From Bog-756 sp963769905 (GTDB lineage: Bacteria; Actinomycetota; Acidimicrobiia; Acidimicrobiales; RAAP-2), in NCBI GenBank assembly GCA_963769905.1, contig CAVYNG010000002.1:1612001-1676000 (forward strand): DNA of 64,000 bases, written 5' to 3'. Made by a program: the position numbers and the translations under genes. This document shows, one piece after another, positions 18,301 through 27,029 of the stretch (position 1 is the first letter of the stretch; each line of letters begins with the position of its first letter). Under the pieces are notes generated by a model, which saw only the letters and a program-made list of their open reading frames with translations, made no database searches and was not told where the DNA came from.

Positions 18301-18567
18301 CAACGAGACGACGAGGTCCACCTCGCTGTTGGCTGCCGTCGGTCCGACGACTCGGGCTCCCGGCGGGAGTGTCTGCTGGCTTCCGGGAAGCGGCGTCGTC
18401 GGCGACGTGGCCGCCGTGGCTGCCGTGGGCGCTGCTCCTGCCCCGGCCGGCGGCGCAGCCCCGAAGCCCACGGTCGCACCGCCGAGCAACAGCGCGACCG
18501 GGAGGGCCCGGGCCAGGCGCGAGCACCGCCTCCGGGCCTCCCTCCCGGCCCACCCCCCTCGATTCAT
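15378..18567 (-). CDS. secreted sedolisin (S53 peptidase, pro-kumamolisin) with IPT/TIG domains and GYWLVASDGG repeats; one frameshift
   Basis: Predicted exported acid serine protease. The first part (18567 to about 18010) encodes a signal-like stretch (ALPVALLLGGATVGFGA) and a pro-kumamolisin propeptide (DLVVSLKPRD, YHRFLGPGGFRGRFG). An extra base near 18006-18009 (a C4 run on the plus strand) breaks the frame. The second part carries the S53 domain with the Glu/Asp motif SGEAALDIEMVAG and the Ser motif FGGTSTAAPLWGAL. Two IPT/TIG-like domains follow (SSVNPSSGPARGGQTVVITG; VVAPSKGPTSGGVRVTVLG), then six 42-residue repeats. Its ATG overlaps the rarA stop by four bases, a strange partner for a secreted protease. 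The break may be a sequencing error or a real lesion, since this gene is dispensable. Confidence 0.88.
15381..16127 (-). repeat. six tandem 126-bp coding repeats (42-residue GYWLVASDGG units)
   Basis: Six in-phase copies encode units beginning GYWLVASDGGIFAYGDAGFF and ending KPVVGMAATPDGR. The start of the shared GAAGATGCCGCC block recurs at 15459, 15585 and 15711, exactly 126 bases apart, and again further on. The inner copies are nearly identical at DNA level. The first copy carries an extra residue (FAFGPGAPFF) and the last is shortened. They form the C-terminal third of the sedolisin. Confidence 0.95.
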
Positions 18568-19919
18568 CGGTCCAGTCTCGCGGAGGGATCACCGCCATTT
18601 CGATCGCCTCCGCTCTCCCTTTCCGGTTTGCCCTCTCCTTTGACCCGGGCCTTGTCCTTGCGCGCGGACAGTTCTGCCTCGTACCCCCGGTCGCTCGGCT
18701 CGTAGTAGCGGTTGCCCTCGAGCGCAGCGGGGCGGTACTGCTGCGCGGCCCAAGCACCGGGCAGGTCGTGGGGATAGACGTACCCCTCGCCGTGGCCGAG
18801 CCTCGCGGCGCTGCGATAGCTGGCGTCGCGAAGATGACTCGGCACATCGCCCCTCGGGCCCTCGCGGACATCCCGCTGGGCGAGGCCGAGTGCGACGGTG
18901 ACCCGGTTGGACTTCGGAGCCGAAGCCAGGTGCACCACGGCCTGCGCGAGGTTGAGCTGGGCCTCGGGCAGCCCGACGAACTCGACAGCTCTCGCCGCAG
19001 CGTCGGCCACCACCAGTGAGATCGGGTCGGCCTCGCCGACGTCCTCACTCGCCAGGATCACCAACCGGCGTGCGATGAAGCGCGCGTCCTCGCCCGATTC
19101 GAGCATCCGGGCCAGCCAGTAGAGGCCGGCGTCGGGGTCTGACCCGCGCACCGATTTGATCAAAGCGCTGACCTGGTCGTAGTGGTCCTCTTCCCCGTAG
19201 TGGTGGAGACGGCTGTGCCGGGCTCGCTCGACGTCCTCGACGGTGATCGACCGCGAACCGGCGATCGCCGACGCGACCTCGAGCGTGGTGAGGGCTGCCC
19301 GCGCGTCGCCGTCGGCGAGGGAGACAAGGGCGGCGACCGCCTCTTCTTCGGCCTCGGCCTCCTCGGCCCGGAGTCCTCGGCCGACGACCTCGGCCAGTTC
19401 GTCGGCGGTCAACGGTTCGAGACGCCACAGGGTCGATCGCGAGAGGAGGGGGGCGTTGACCTCGAAGAAGGGGTTCTCGGTGGTCGCACCGATGAGCACC
19501 AGCAGCCCCTCCTCGACGGAGGGGAGCAGGGCGTCCTGCTGCGCGCGGTTGAACCGATGCACCTCGTCGAGAAACAGAATGGTCCCTCTGTCCTGCTCGC
19601 CGAGGAGCCGACGGGCCCGCTCGACGACCTCTCGCACGTCCTTCACACCGGCCGACACCGCGGACATCGGGACGAACTCCTTCACGGTCACGTCCGCGAT
19701 CACCGACGCGAGCGTCGTCTTTCCCGTCCCCGGCGGTCCCCACAGGATGGCCGAAGTCAGACGGTCGGACTCGATGAGCGCGCGCAGCGGTGCGCCTTCA
19801 CCAAGGAGGTGACGCTGGCCGACGATCTCGTCGAGCGTGCGCGGCCGCAAGCGGGCGGCCAGAGGCGCGCGCGAGGTCAGGCGCGCTTTCGCGGCCTCCG
19901 AGAAGAGGTCGTCGGGCAC
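18564..19919 (-). CDS. rarA: replication-associated recombination protein A (RarA/MgsA AAA ATPase)
   Basis: RarA acts at stalled replication forks. The roughly 451-residue protein shows AARLRPRTLDEIVGQRHLL, Walker A WGPPGTGKTTLAS, Walker B ILFLDEVHRFN, the sensor GATTENPFFEVN, and the C-terminal RarA block with YWLARMLESGEDARFIARR and VYPHDLPGAW. GTG 19919 is chosen because it follows the aspS stop by four bases; an upstream ATG at 19994 would lie inside aspS and add unconserved Ser/Arg residues. The last 30 residues are charged and low in complexity. It shares a 4-base overlap with the sedolisin gene downstream. Confidence 0.93.
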   Translation of the reverse strand: MPDDLFSEAAKARLTSRAPLAARLRPRTLDEIVGQRHLLGEGAPLRALIESDRLTSAILWGPPGTGKTTLASVIADVTVKEFVPMSAVSAGVKDVREVVERARRLLGEQDRGTILFLDEVHRFNRAQQDALLPSVEEGLLVLIGATTENPFFEVNAPLLSRSTLWRLEPLTADELAEVVGRGLRAEEAEAEEEAVAALVSLADGDARAALTTLEVASAIAGSRSITVEDVERARHSRLHHYGEEDHYDQVSALIKSVRGSDPDAGLYWLARMLESGEDARFIARRLVILASEDVGEADPISLVVADAAARAVEFVGLPEAQLNLAQAVVHLASAPKSNRVTVALGLAQRDVREGPRGDVPSHLRDASYRSAARLGHGEGYVYPHDLPGAWAAQQYRPAALEGNRYYEPSDRGYEAELSARKDKARVKGEGKPERESGGDRNGGDPSARLDR

Positions 19920-19923
19920 CGAG

Positions 19924-21699
19924 TCAGTCCGTCGTCGCGACTCGGACGAGACCGAGCTCCGCGAGGACACTGGGCTCGATCGCTGCAGGAGCACCGGTCA
20001 TCGGATCCCACCCGGACTGCGTCTTCGGGAATGCGATGACCTCGCGGATCGAGTCCTCCCCGGCGAGCACCGCAACCAGGCGGTCGAGTCCGACCGCAAA
20101 GCCCGCATGCGGCGGCGCGCCGTACCGGAACGCTCCGAGCAGGAAGCCGAACCGTTGTTCCGCCTCCTCGTCGGGGATCCCGAGGACCTCGAAGATGCGC
20201 TGTTGGATGTCCGCCCGGTGGATTCGGACACTCCCCGAACCGAGCTCCCACCCGTTCAAGACCAGGTCGTAGGCCTGACTGCGTACCGACGCCGGGTCGG
20301 ACGCGAGGCGGTCGAGGTCGTCGGGATGGGGCATGGTGAAGGGATGGTGGGCCGGTACCGGGCGACCCGCGTCGTCGACCCCGTCGAACAGCGGGAAGTC
20401 GACCACCCAGAGGTAGCGGAGGGGTCCCTCCCCGACGGGCCGCCCACCGACTTCGAGCCGCAACTGACCGAGCACACTGCACGCCAGTCGCCACTCGTCC
20501 GCGACGACCAGCGCCAGGTCCCCCACACCCGCGCCGGTGGCCGAGACCAATCCCGCGCGCTCCGAGTCCGAGAGGAACCGGTCGAGCGGCGAATCGAGCT
20601 CCGGCGCCGAGCCGCTGCCGGCCACCCGGAACCATGCCAAGCCTTTGGCACCGAGTGACCGCGCACGCTCGGTCAGTGCGTCGAGCCTCGCACGACCGAG
20701 GGCGGCACCGCCTTCGACCACGATGGCCTTCACACACGGCGCTGCGAAAGCCCTCACCTCGGTGGCCTCGAAGAGAGTGCTCAGATCCACCAACTCCATC
20801 CCGAACCGGAGGTCCGGTTTGTCGGAGCCGTAGCGATCGATCGCCTCGGTCCAGGTCATGCGCGGCACGTCCGCCGGTCGGATGCCGGTGACTGCCTCCG
20901 CCGCGTCCAGCACCGCCTCGGAGACGAACCCGAGCACGTCCTCCTGGCCCACGAACGAGGCCTCGAGATCGAGCTGGGAGAACTCGAACTGCCGATCGGC
21001 GCGCAGATCCTCGTCGCGAAGGCAGCGTGCGATCTGGTAATAGCGATCGAACCCGGCCACCATGAGGAGTTGCTTCGCGAGCTGCGGACTCTGCGGCAGC
21101 ACGTAACACGAGCCCGGGTTGAGCCGGCTCGGCACGGCGAACTCGCGTGCGCCCTCGGGAGTGGGCGCCCACAGGAGGGGCGTCTCGATCTCGACGAAGC
21201 CCTGCCGATCCATCGCGGAGCGCAGGGCGCGGGTCACCGTCGCCCGAAGGCGGAGGTTGGCCTGCATATGTGGACGGCGCAGGTCGACGAAGCGATTGCG
21301 GAGCCGGACCACCTCGTCCACCTCGACGCGATCGTCGACCGCGAACGGGGGTGCCTCCGCCGGGTTGAGCACCGTCACCGAGCACTCCCCGATCTCGACC
21401 TCGCCGGTCGGCAGCTCGAGGTTGACCGTCCCCTCCGGTCGAGCACGCACCACCCCCTCGACCTGCACGACATACTCGCTGCGGACATCCACGGTGCCCG
21501 GGAAGACACACTGCACGACGCCCGTGTGGTCGCGAAGGTCGACGAAGGCGAGGTGCTCGCCGTGCTCGCGGCGCTTCGCGACCCAGCCGCACAGCTCCAC
21601 GGTCGTGTCGACGTCGGCCACGCGCAGCGATCCGCACAGTCTGGTCCGCATCGAGGTGGCTCCGGCTCCGGCTCCCGGTGACGCCGGGGGATCGCTCAA
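19924..21699 (-). CDS. aspS: aspartyl-tRNA synthetase
   Basis: AspRS of 591 residues, the usual bacterial length. It has an N-terminal OB-fold (VELCGWVAKRREHGEHLAFV), class II motif 2 YYQIARCLRDEDLRADRQFE, the bacterial GAD insertion domain in the middle, and motif 3 GFAVGLDRLVAVLAGEDSIR. Start at ATG 21699; an internal ATG 48 bases on (MRTRLCGSLRVADV) is an equally plausible start. It is nine bases downstream of hisS and four bases upstream of rarA, in a relA-hisS-aspS-rarA unit. Confidence 0.96.
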   Translation of the reverse strand: MSDPPASPGAGAGATSMRTRLCGSLRVADVDTTVELCGWVAKRREHGEHLAFVDLRDHTGVVQCVFPGTVDVRSEYVVQVEGVVRARPEGTVNLELPTGEVEIGECSVTVLNPAEAPPFAVDDRVEVDEVVRLRNRFVDLRRPHMQANLRLRATVTRALRSAMDRQGFVEIETPLLWAPTPEGAREFAVPSRLNPGSCYVLPQSPQLAKQLLMVAGFDRYYQIARCLRDEDLRADRQFEFSQLDLEASFVGQEDVLGFVSEAVLDAAEAVTGIRPADVPRMTWTEAIDRYGSDKPDLRFGMELVDLSTLFEATEVRAFAAPCVKAIVVEGGAALGRARLDALTERARSLGAKGLAWFRVAGSGSAPELDSPLDRFLSDSERAGLVSATGAGVGDLALVVADEWRLACSVLGQLRLEVGGRPVGEGPLRYLWVVDFPLFDGVDDAGRPVPAHHPFTMPHPDDLDRLASDPASVRSQAYDLVLNGWELGSGSVRIHRADIQQRIFEVLGIPDEEAEQRFGFLLGAFRYGAPPHAGFAVGLDRLVAVLAGEDSIREVIAFPKTQSGWDPMTGAPAAIEPSVLAELGLVRVATTD

Positions 21700-21708
21700 C
21701 GATGTTCC

Positions 21709-23019
21709 TTATCTGTGGTCGGTGGTCGGTTCGGGCGGGGCGTCCCCACTCGGAGTGCCGGCGGCCCGCACCGCCTCCACCACGTCTGTGGCCTGCACGA
21801 TGCGCTGCTCCCCGTCTCCTCGCAGAGGTTTGAGGGACACCGTACCCTCCGCGACCTCGTCCGGACCCACGATGAGGGCAACCCTCGCGCCCGAATGATC
21901 GGCCGCCCGCAGCTGGGCCTTCATGGTCCGGCCCTCGAACGCGCGCTCGGCGCGCAGGCCCGCCCGGCGGAGGCGCGCGGTGAGGTCGCGTGCGGTCGAT
22001 CCGCCGACGACGTCGACCACGAATGCGTCGAGGGGGACCGGGGCGACAGGGAACACGTCTTCGGCGTCACAGGCGAGGAAGACCCGCTCGATGCCGATGC
22101 CGAACCCGATGCCCGGGGTCGGGGGGCCGCCCAGCATCTCGACCAGTCGATCGTAGCGACCTCCCCCGCCGATCCCATTCTGCGCGGACTCGAGCGCGTC
22201 GGCCGAGAACTCGAAGGTCGTGCGGGTGTAGTAGTCGAACCCGCGGACCAACCGATGGTCGAGCTCGTAGGCGATCCCGAGCGCCTCTAGGCCCTCACGC
22301 ACCCGATCGAAGTGGGCCCGGCAGGCGTCGCAGAGGTGATCGGCGAGCGCGGGGGCACCAACGGTCGCCTCGATACACTCCTCCCGCTTGCAGTCGAGCA
22401 CACGGAGCGGGTTCGCCTCGATGCGATCGCGGTGCTCCGGGCAGAGGGTGTTGCGCCGTTCCACGAGGTACGCCCGCAGCAGTTCCAGGTAGGCGGGACG
22501 GCAGTTCTCGTCGCCCATCGAGTTGAGTCGCAGCGACGCGGAATTGAGGCCCAGCGCGGCGAAGAAATCCGCCGCGAGCGAGATCACCTCGACGTCGAGA
22601 TCGGGGTCGGCGGGGCCCAGAGCCTCGACCCCCACCTGATGGTGCTGGCGGTAGCGGCCGCGCTGGGGACGCTCGTAGCGGAAAGCGGGCGTCGCGTACC
22701 ACGCCTTCCACGGGAGTGGCGGACGACGCTGCACGAAGGCGCGCACCATCGGCGCGGTGCCCTCGGGCCGGAGGGCGAGGGTTCGTCCCTCCCGGTCCTC
22801 GAATTCGTACATCTCCTTGCCGACCACCTCGCTCCCCTCGCCGATCCCCCGGCGGAACACCTGGACGTCCTCGAAGACCGGCGTGATCGCGAGGCCGTAG
22901 CCGGCGCGCTCGACGTGGCTGGCGAAGAGGGAGAGGACCGATTCCCACCTGGTCGACTCGGGCCAGAGGACGTCGTGCGTGCCTTTCGGGGCGCGCGACG
23001 CCAACGGTTTGTCGGACAT
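21709..23019 (-). CDS. hisS: histidyl-tRNA synthetase
   Basis: HisRS of 436 residues. Motif 1 region KGTHDVLWPESTRWE, motif 2 LALRPEGTAPMVRAF and FRYERPQRGRYRQHHQ, the HisA motif LVRGFDYYTRTTFEF, the glycine loop QNGIGGGGRYD and motif 3 GIGFGIGIERVFL are all present. The C-terminal anticodon-binding domain follows (MKAQLRAADHSGARVALIVG). It starts seven bases after the relA stop, so the two are almost certainly cotranscribed. Confidence 0.97.
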   Translation of the reverse strand: MSDKPLASRAPKGTHDVLWPESTRWESVLSLFASHVERAGYGLAITPVFEDVQVFRRGIGEGSEVVGKEMYEFEDREGRTLALRPEGTAPMVRAFVQRRPPLPWKAWYATPAFRYERPQRGRYRQHHQVGVEALGPADPDLDVEVISLAADFFAALGLNSASLRLNSMGDENCRPAYLELLRAYLVERRNTLCPEHRDRIEANPLRVLDCKREECIEATVGAPALADHLCDACRAHFDRVREGLEALGIAYELDHRLVRGFDYYTRTTFEFSADALESAQNGIGGGGRYDRLVEMLGGPPTPGIGFGIGIERVFLACDAEDVFPVAPVPLDAFVVDVVGGSTARDLTARLRRAGLRAERAFEGRTMKAQLRAADHSGARVALIVGPDEVAEGTVSLKPLRGDGEQRIVQATDVVEAVRAAGTPSGDAPPEPTTDHR

Positions 23020-23026
23020 GATCCGC

Positions 23027-25501
23027 TCAGTCCTTCTTCCCGGGGAGGATCCGGTAGACGTCGTAGACGGCGTCGAGGTGGCGCATCTGGTTGATCACCG
23101 ACTCGAGATGCGCTGGGTCGGCCAGCTCGATGTCGAATCGCATCCTGCTGATGCGGTCGGCATCGGTTTGGGTGTTGGCGCTGACGATGTTCAGGTGGTG
23201 CTCTGACACCACCTTGGTCACGTCGGTGAGGAGCCGGGAGCGATCGATGGCGACGACCTCGACGGTCGCGACGAACACCCCCGAGGACCGGTGATCCCAC
23301 TCGACCTCGATCAGCCTCTCGCGCGAGCGGCTGGCGAGGGACGCGGCGTTGGAGCAGTCGGCGCGGTGCACCGAAACGCCCCTGCCGCGGGTGACGAAGC
23401 CCACGATCTCGTCGCCGGGTACCGGCGTGCAGCAGCGCGAGAGGCGGACCATCAGGTCGTCGAGGCCTTCGACGTAGACGCCGACGGCCGAGCCGCGCCC
23501 GGGTCGGGTCGTCGTCGGCTGCTGGCGGGCGGTGACCGGGAGCTGCTCCTCGTAGACACCTCCCCGGAGGTCGCGGACGATCCGCTGGGCGACCGCCCGC
23601 GCCGAGATGCGGTTGTCGCCGATCGCCGCGTGCAGGGCATCGAGGTCGACGTAGTTCATGCTGGCCGCCAGGTCGGACAGCGAGTGCTCGGACGCGAGCT
23701 TCTGGACCGGCAGTCCCTCGCGTCGTAGCTCCTTTGTGAGCTCCTCGCGGCCGAGCTCGATGGCGTCCTCGCGCCGCTCGCGGGAGAACCACTGGCGGAT
23801 CTTGGTCCGGGCGCGAGAGGAGGCAACGATCCCGAGCCAGTCCCGCGAGGGTCCCGCGGTCGGTGCCTTGGAGGTGAAGATCTCCACCGTGTCGGCGGAA
23901 TTGAGCTTGGTCTCGAGGGGAACCAGGCGGCCGTTCACCTTCGCGCCGATGCATCGGTGGCCCACCTCGGTGTGGATCGCGTACGCGAAGTCGACCGGCG
24001 TGGCGTTGGCGGTCAGCGCGATGACCTGCCCTTTCGGGGTGAAGACGTAGACCTCGTCCTCCTCGAGGTCGAGTTTGAGCACCTCGAGGAATTCGATCGG
24101 ATCGGTCGTCTCGTTCTGGAAATCGACGATGCGCTGCATCCACTCGATCTCCGCTGTCGTCGAGGACGTCTCCTTCGCCAGCGCCTGGCGTTCGGCCCGT
24201 CGCTCGCGTTCGGCCCGTCTCGCGGACGGTGCCTTCTTCGAGCCCTCCCCCTTCTCGGTGTCGGCTGGTACGCCCGCCGTGGGCGCCGGCCGGGGACCGG
24301 GCTCCTTCGCGGCCCGGTCCGCGCGGGTCCTCGTCGCCGCGTCGCGGCCGCGCGAAACGGGCGCGATGCGGTCGGGCCGGGTCGGCGCCTCCTTGTAGCC
24401 CCAGTGGGCGGCAATCCCGTACTCGGCGCGCCGGTGCATCTCGTGGGTGCGAACCTGCACCTCGATCGGCTTGCCGTCGAGGCCGATCACCGTGGTGTGG
24501 AGCGACTGGTAGAGGTTGAACTTGGGTGAGTTGATGTAGTCCTTGAAGCGGCCCTGGACCGGAGGCCAGATGGCGTGAATCGACCCGAGGGCGGCCCAGC
24601 AGTCCTTGTCGGACTCGACGATGACCCGGATCCCGACCAGGTCGTAGAGGTCGTCGAATTCCTTGCCCCGCACCACCATCTTCTCGTAGATGCTCCAGAG
24701 GTGCTTTGGCCGGCCGGTCACCTCGGCGGTGATGCCCGACGCCGCGAGGCGTTCGCGCACCGACACGAGCACCCGAGCGAGGAACTCGTCCCGTTGAGGT
24801 GCGCGACTGGCCACCATCTGCTCGATCTCCGCGTAGCGCTTGGGATGGAGCGTGGCGAACGCGAGGTCCTCGAGCTGCCACTTGATCTCCTGGATCCCGA
24901 GCCGATGAGCCAGCGGGGCGTAGATGTCGAGGGTCTCCTGGGCGGTGCGCCGTTGTTTCCACTCGGGCATGACCGAGAGGGTCCGCATGTTGTGCAGTCG
25001 GTCGGCGAGTTTGATGATCAGCACCCGCCAGTCGTCGGCCATGGCGACGAGCATCTTGCGGACGGTCGCGGCCTGTTGAGCTTCCTTGGAGTTGAACTGG
25101 AGCCGGTCGAGCTTGGTGACGCCCTCGACGATCAGAGCGACCGATGCCCCGAAGTCACGCTCGATGACCTCTCTCGTGACGCCGGTGTCCTCTACCGCGT
25201 CGTGCAGCAGTGCGGACGCCACCGTCTGGGCGTCGAGCCCCAGGTCGGCGACGATGCCGGCCACTGCGATCGGGTGGGTGATGTACGGCTCCCCCGAGCG
25301 CCGGAGCTGGCCTTCGTGTGCCACCGTGGCCGTCTCGGCGGCGCGCACGATGATCGATGTGTCCTCCGCAGGGTGACGGCGAAGGAAGGCGTCGAGGACG
25401 GGCAGGAGCAGGGCCGCTTCGGCAGCGGGTAACGACGAGCCGTTCAGGGACGCACCGGCGGCAGCGGCCCCGTCGGCTGGGACGGGCGTGGCCAGAGCCA
25501 T
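23027..25501 (-). CDS. relA: bifunctional (p)ppGpp synthetase/hydrolase Rel
   Basis: Stringent-response enzyme of 824 residues. The HD hydrolase domain (ASALLHDAVEDTGV; IKLADRLHNMRTL) precedes the synthetase domain, which carries RFKD in the pre-substrate loop and YQSLHTTVIG. By the RXKD versus EXDD rule this marks a bifunctional enzyme. TGS (VYVFTPKGQVIALTANAT) and a C-terminal ACT domain follow. A long Arg/Ala/Lys-rich linker of about 70 residues, without counterpart in typical Rel, separates synthetase and TGS. TACCGT ends six bases before the ATG and no Shine-Dalgarno is visible, so the message may be leaderless and have its own promoter in the 67-base gap after secF. Confidence 0.96.
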   Translation of the reverse strand: MALATPVPADGAAAAGASLNGSSLPAAEAALLLPVLDAFLRRHPAEDTSIIVRAAETATVAHEGQLRRSGEPYITHPIAVAGIVADLGLDAQTVASALLHDAVEDTGVTREVIERDFGASVALIVEGVTKLDRLQFNSKEAQQAATVRKMLVAMADDWRVLIIKLADRLHNMRTLSVMPEWKQRRTAQETLDIYAPLAHRLGIQEIKWQLEDLAFATLHPKRYAEIEQMVASRAPQRDEFLARVLVSVRERLAASGITAEVTGRPKHLWSIYEKMVVRGKEFDDLYDLVGIRVIVESDKDCWAALGSIHAIWPPVQGRFKDYINSPKFNLYQSLHTTVIGLDGKPIEVQVRTHEMHRRAEYGIAAHWGYKEAPTRPDRIAPVSRGRDAATRTRADRAAKEPGPRPAPTAGVPADTEKGEGSKKAPSARRAERERRAERQALAKETSSTTAEIEWMQRIVDFQNETTDPIEFLEVLKLDLEEDEVYVFTPKGQVIALTANATPVDFAYAIHTEVGHRCIGAKVNGRLVPLETKLNSADTVEIFTSKAPTAGPSRDWLGIVASSRARTKIRQWFSRERREDAIELGREELTKELRREGLPVQKLASEHSLSDLAASMNYVDLDALHAAIGDNRISARAVAQRIVRDLRGGVYEEQLPVTARQQPTTTRPGRGSAVGVYVEGLDDLMVRLSRCCTPVPGDEIVGFVTRGRGVSVHRADCSNAASLASRSRERLIEVEWDHRSSGVFVATVEVVAIDRSRLLTDVTKVVSEHHLNIVSANTQTDADRISRMRFDIELADPAHLESVINQMRHLDAVYDVYRILPGKKD

Positions 25502-25568
25502 CCCTACACGGTACCCGTCGAAGGCTCCGGGCAGGTACTACGTCGTGTCGACGGTGCCGAGTGAACGT

Positions 25569-27029
25569 CTAGCGACGCCGCCCTTTGCCCTTGCCCTTTC
25601 GCGGACGCGGGGGCGGTCGCTTGCCCCCGGGACGGGTCGACCCGGACGCTGACCCGCCGCCCCGGCCGGCGCCGGAAGTGGACGCCGACGGCGTGGCCCC
25701 TCCGGATCCCGAAGAGACCGGGGCCGGCGCACCCTTTCCTCCGCCCCCTCCGCGTCGCGAGGCCGCGGCCGCACCGGGTCGGATGACCCCGCTGGTCTGC
25801 TTGCGGCTCCTTCCGCTTGCTCGTCCACCGGCCCCGGCCATCGCCGCGGCCGCAGCCGGGGTCAGCACGCCGTACCGTTCACTGCGCGTCTCGACCCGCT
25901 GGCGAATCGTGATGTATCGGGGCTCGCGCTCCTTCATCATCGCGAGCAACGGCGAGGCGATGAAGATCGACGAGTACGCACCGCTGGTCAGACCGATGAC
26001 CAGGGCCAGACCGAAGCTCTGGAGTGTGGAGGCACCGAGGAAGTACGAACCGATGACGAGCACCGAGAAGACGGGTATGACCGCGACCAACGAGGTGTTG
26101 ATCGACCGGGCAAGCGTCTGGTTCATCGAGAGATTGACCATCTCGGAGTAGGTGATCCGCCCGGAGGCGCCGAGTCCCTTCGCGTTCTCACGTATCCGGT
26201 CGAAGACGACCACGGTGTCGTACAGGGAATACCCGAGCACGGTGAGGACAGCCACGACGGTGTCCGGAGTGACCTCGAATCGACCGAGCGAATAGATCCC
26301 GACCACCACGAGAATGTCGTGGATCACCGCGATGATGGCCGCGACTGCCATCTTGAATTCGAAACGGACCGAAATGTAGAGAGTGACCGCGATGAAGAAG
26401 ACGATCAGCGCCTCGATCGCCCGGTGGGTGACCTGACTGCCCCAAGTGCTTCCGACTTCGTTGAAGTTGACGTTGTTCGGATTGGTGTGCGCGGCGGCCG
26501 CGAGCGCGTTCTGCACGTTGGTCTCGAGGGTCTGCTTTTGGGCCGCCGACTTCGAGTTGAGATCGACGGTCACCTGGATCTGCCTCTGCCCGTTCAGATG
26601 GTTGGTCAGCTGAACCACCGTCGGATTGGCGACACCGGCCGACTGCACGGCTGATTGGGCCTGCTGAATAGTGAGGTTCTGTGAGCTCACCAGCCACGAC
26701 TGTCCTCCGCGGAAGTCGATCCCGAGATTGAGGCCGCGGGTTCCGAGGGAGATCAGACCGGCGACGATGATGACCGCCGAGATGGCGAACCACCACTTGC
26801 GGTTGCCGATGAAGTCGAACGAGGTCTCGCCTCGGTAGAGGCGCAGGAAAGCGTTGGGGCGTTTCGTGCCGTCGTGGACCTCGCGCTCTTCCGCGAACTC
26901 GAGCTCCTCCTCGAAGGCCTCCTCGAGCTCCAACGCAGTCTCGTCTTCGACGGCGGCGTCGCCGTTGCGGTCCGGTCCGCCGTCGCCGTTGCGGCCCGGG
27001 CGACCGTTCCTGCGGCCCGAGGGGCTCAT
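25569..27029 (-). CDS. secF: protein translocase subunit SecF
   Basis: SecF pairs with SecD to pull exported proteins through SecYEG using the proton gradient. The 486-residue protein has an acidic leader (ELEEAFEEELEFAEEREVHD), the SecF N-motif GLNLGIDFRGGQSW, a periplasmic domain, and the membrane block (VRFEFKMAVAAIIAVIHDIL, VVFDRIRENAKGLGAS, ARSINTSLVAVIPVFSVLV). After about residue 390 it carries a roughly 95-residue Gly/Ala/Ser and then Arg/Lys-rich tail ending PPPRPRKGKGKGRRR, much longer than usual. Its ATG overlaps the secD stop by four bases. Confidence 0.95.
   Translation of the reverse strand: MSPSGRRNGRPGRNGDGGPDRNGDAAVEDETALELEEAFEEELEFAEEREVHDGTKRPNAFLRLYRGETSFDFIGNRKWWFAISAVIIVAGLISLGTRGLNLGIDFRGGQSWLVSSQNLTIQQAQSAVQSAGVANPTVVQLTNHLNGQRQIQVTVDLNSKSAAQKQTLETNVQNALAAAAHTNPNNVNFNEVGSTWGSQVTHRAIEALIVFFIAVTLYISVRFEFKMAVAAIIAVIHDILVVVGIYSLGRFEVTPDTVVAVLTVLGYSLYDTVVVFDRIRENAKGLGASGRITYSEMVNLSMNQTLARSINTSLVAVIPVFSVLVIGSYFLGASTLQSFGLALVIGLTSGAYSSIFIASPLLAMMKEREPRYITIRQRVETRSERYGVLTPAAAAAMAGAGGRASGRSRKQTSGVIRPGAAAASRRGGGGGKGAPAPVSSGSGGATPSASTSGAGRGGGSASGSTRPGGKRPPPRPRKGKGKGRRR

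Noticed and set aside
22584..24962. A 792-codon minus-strand frame spanning the hisS-relA junction
   Set aside because: It is an alternative frame of two well-conserved genes; the product is arginine/proline-rich nonsense.
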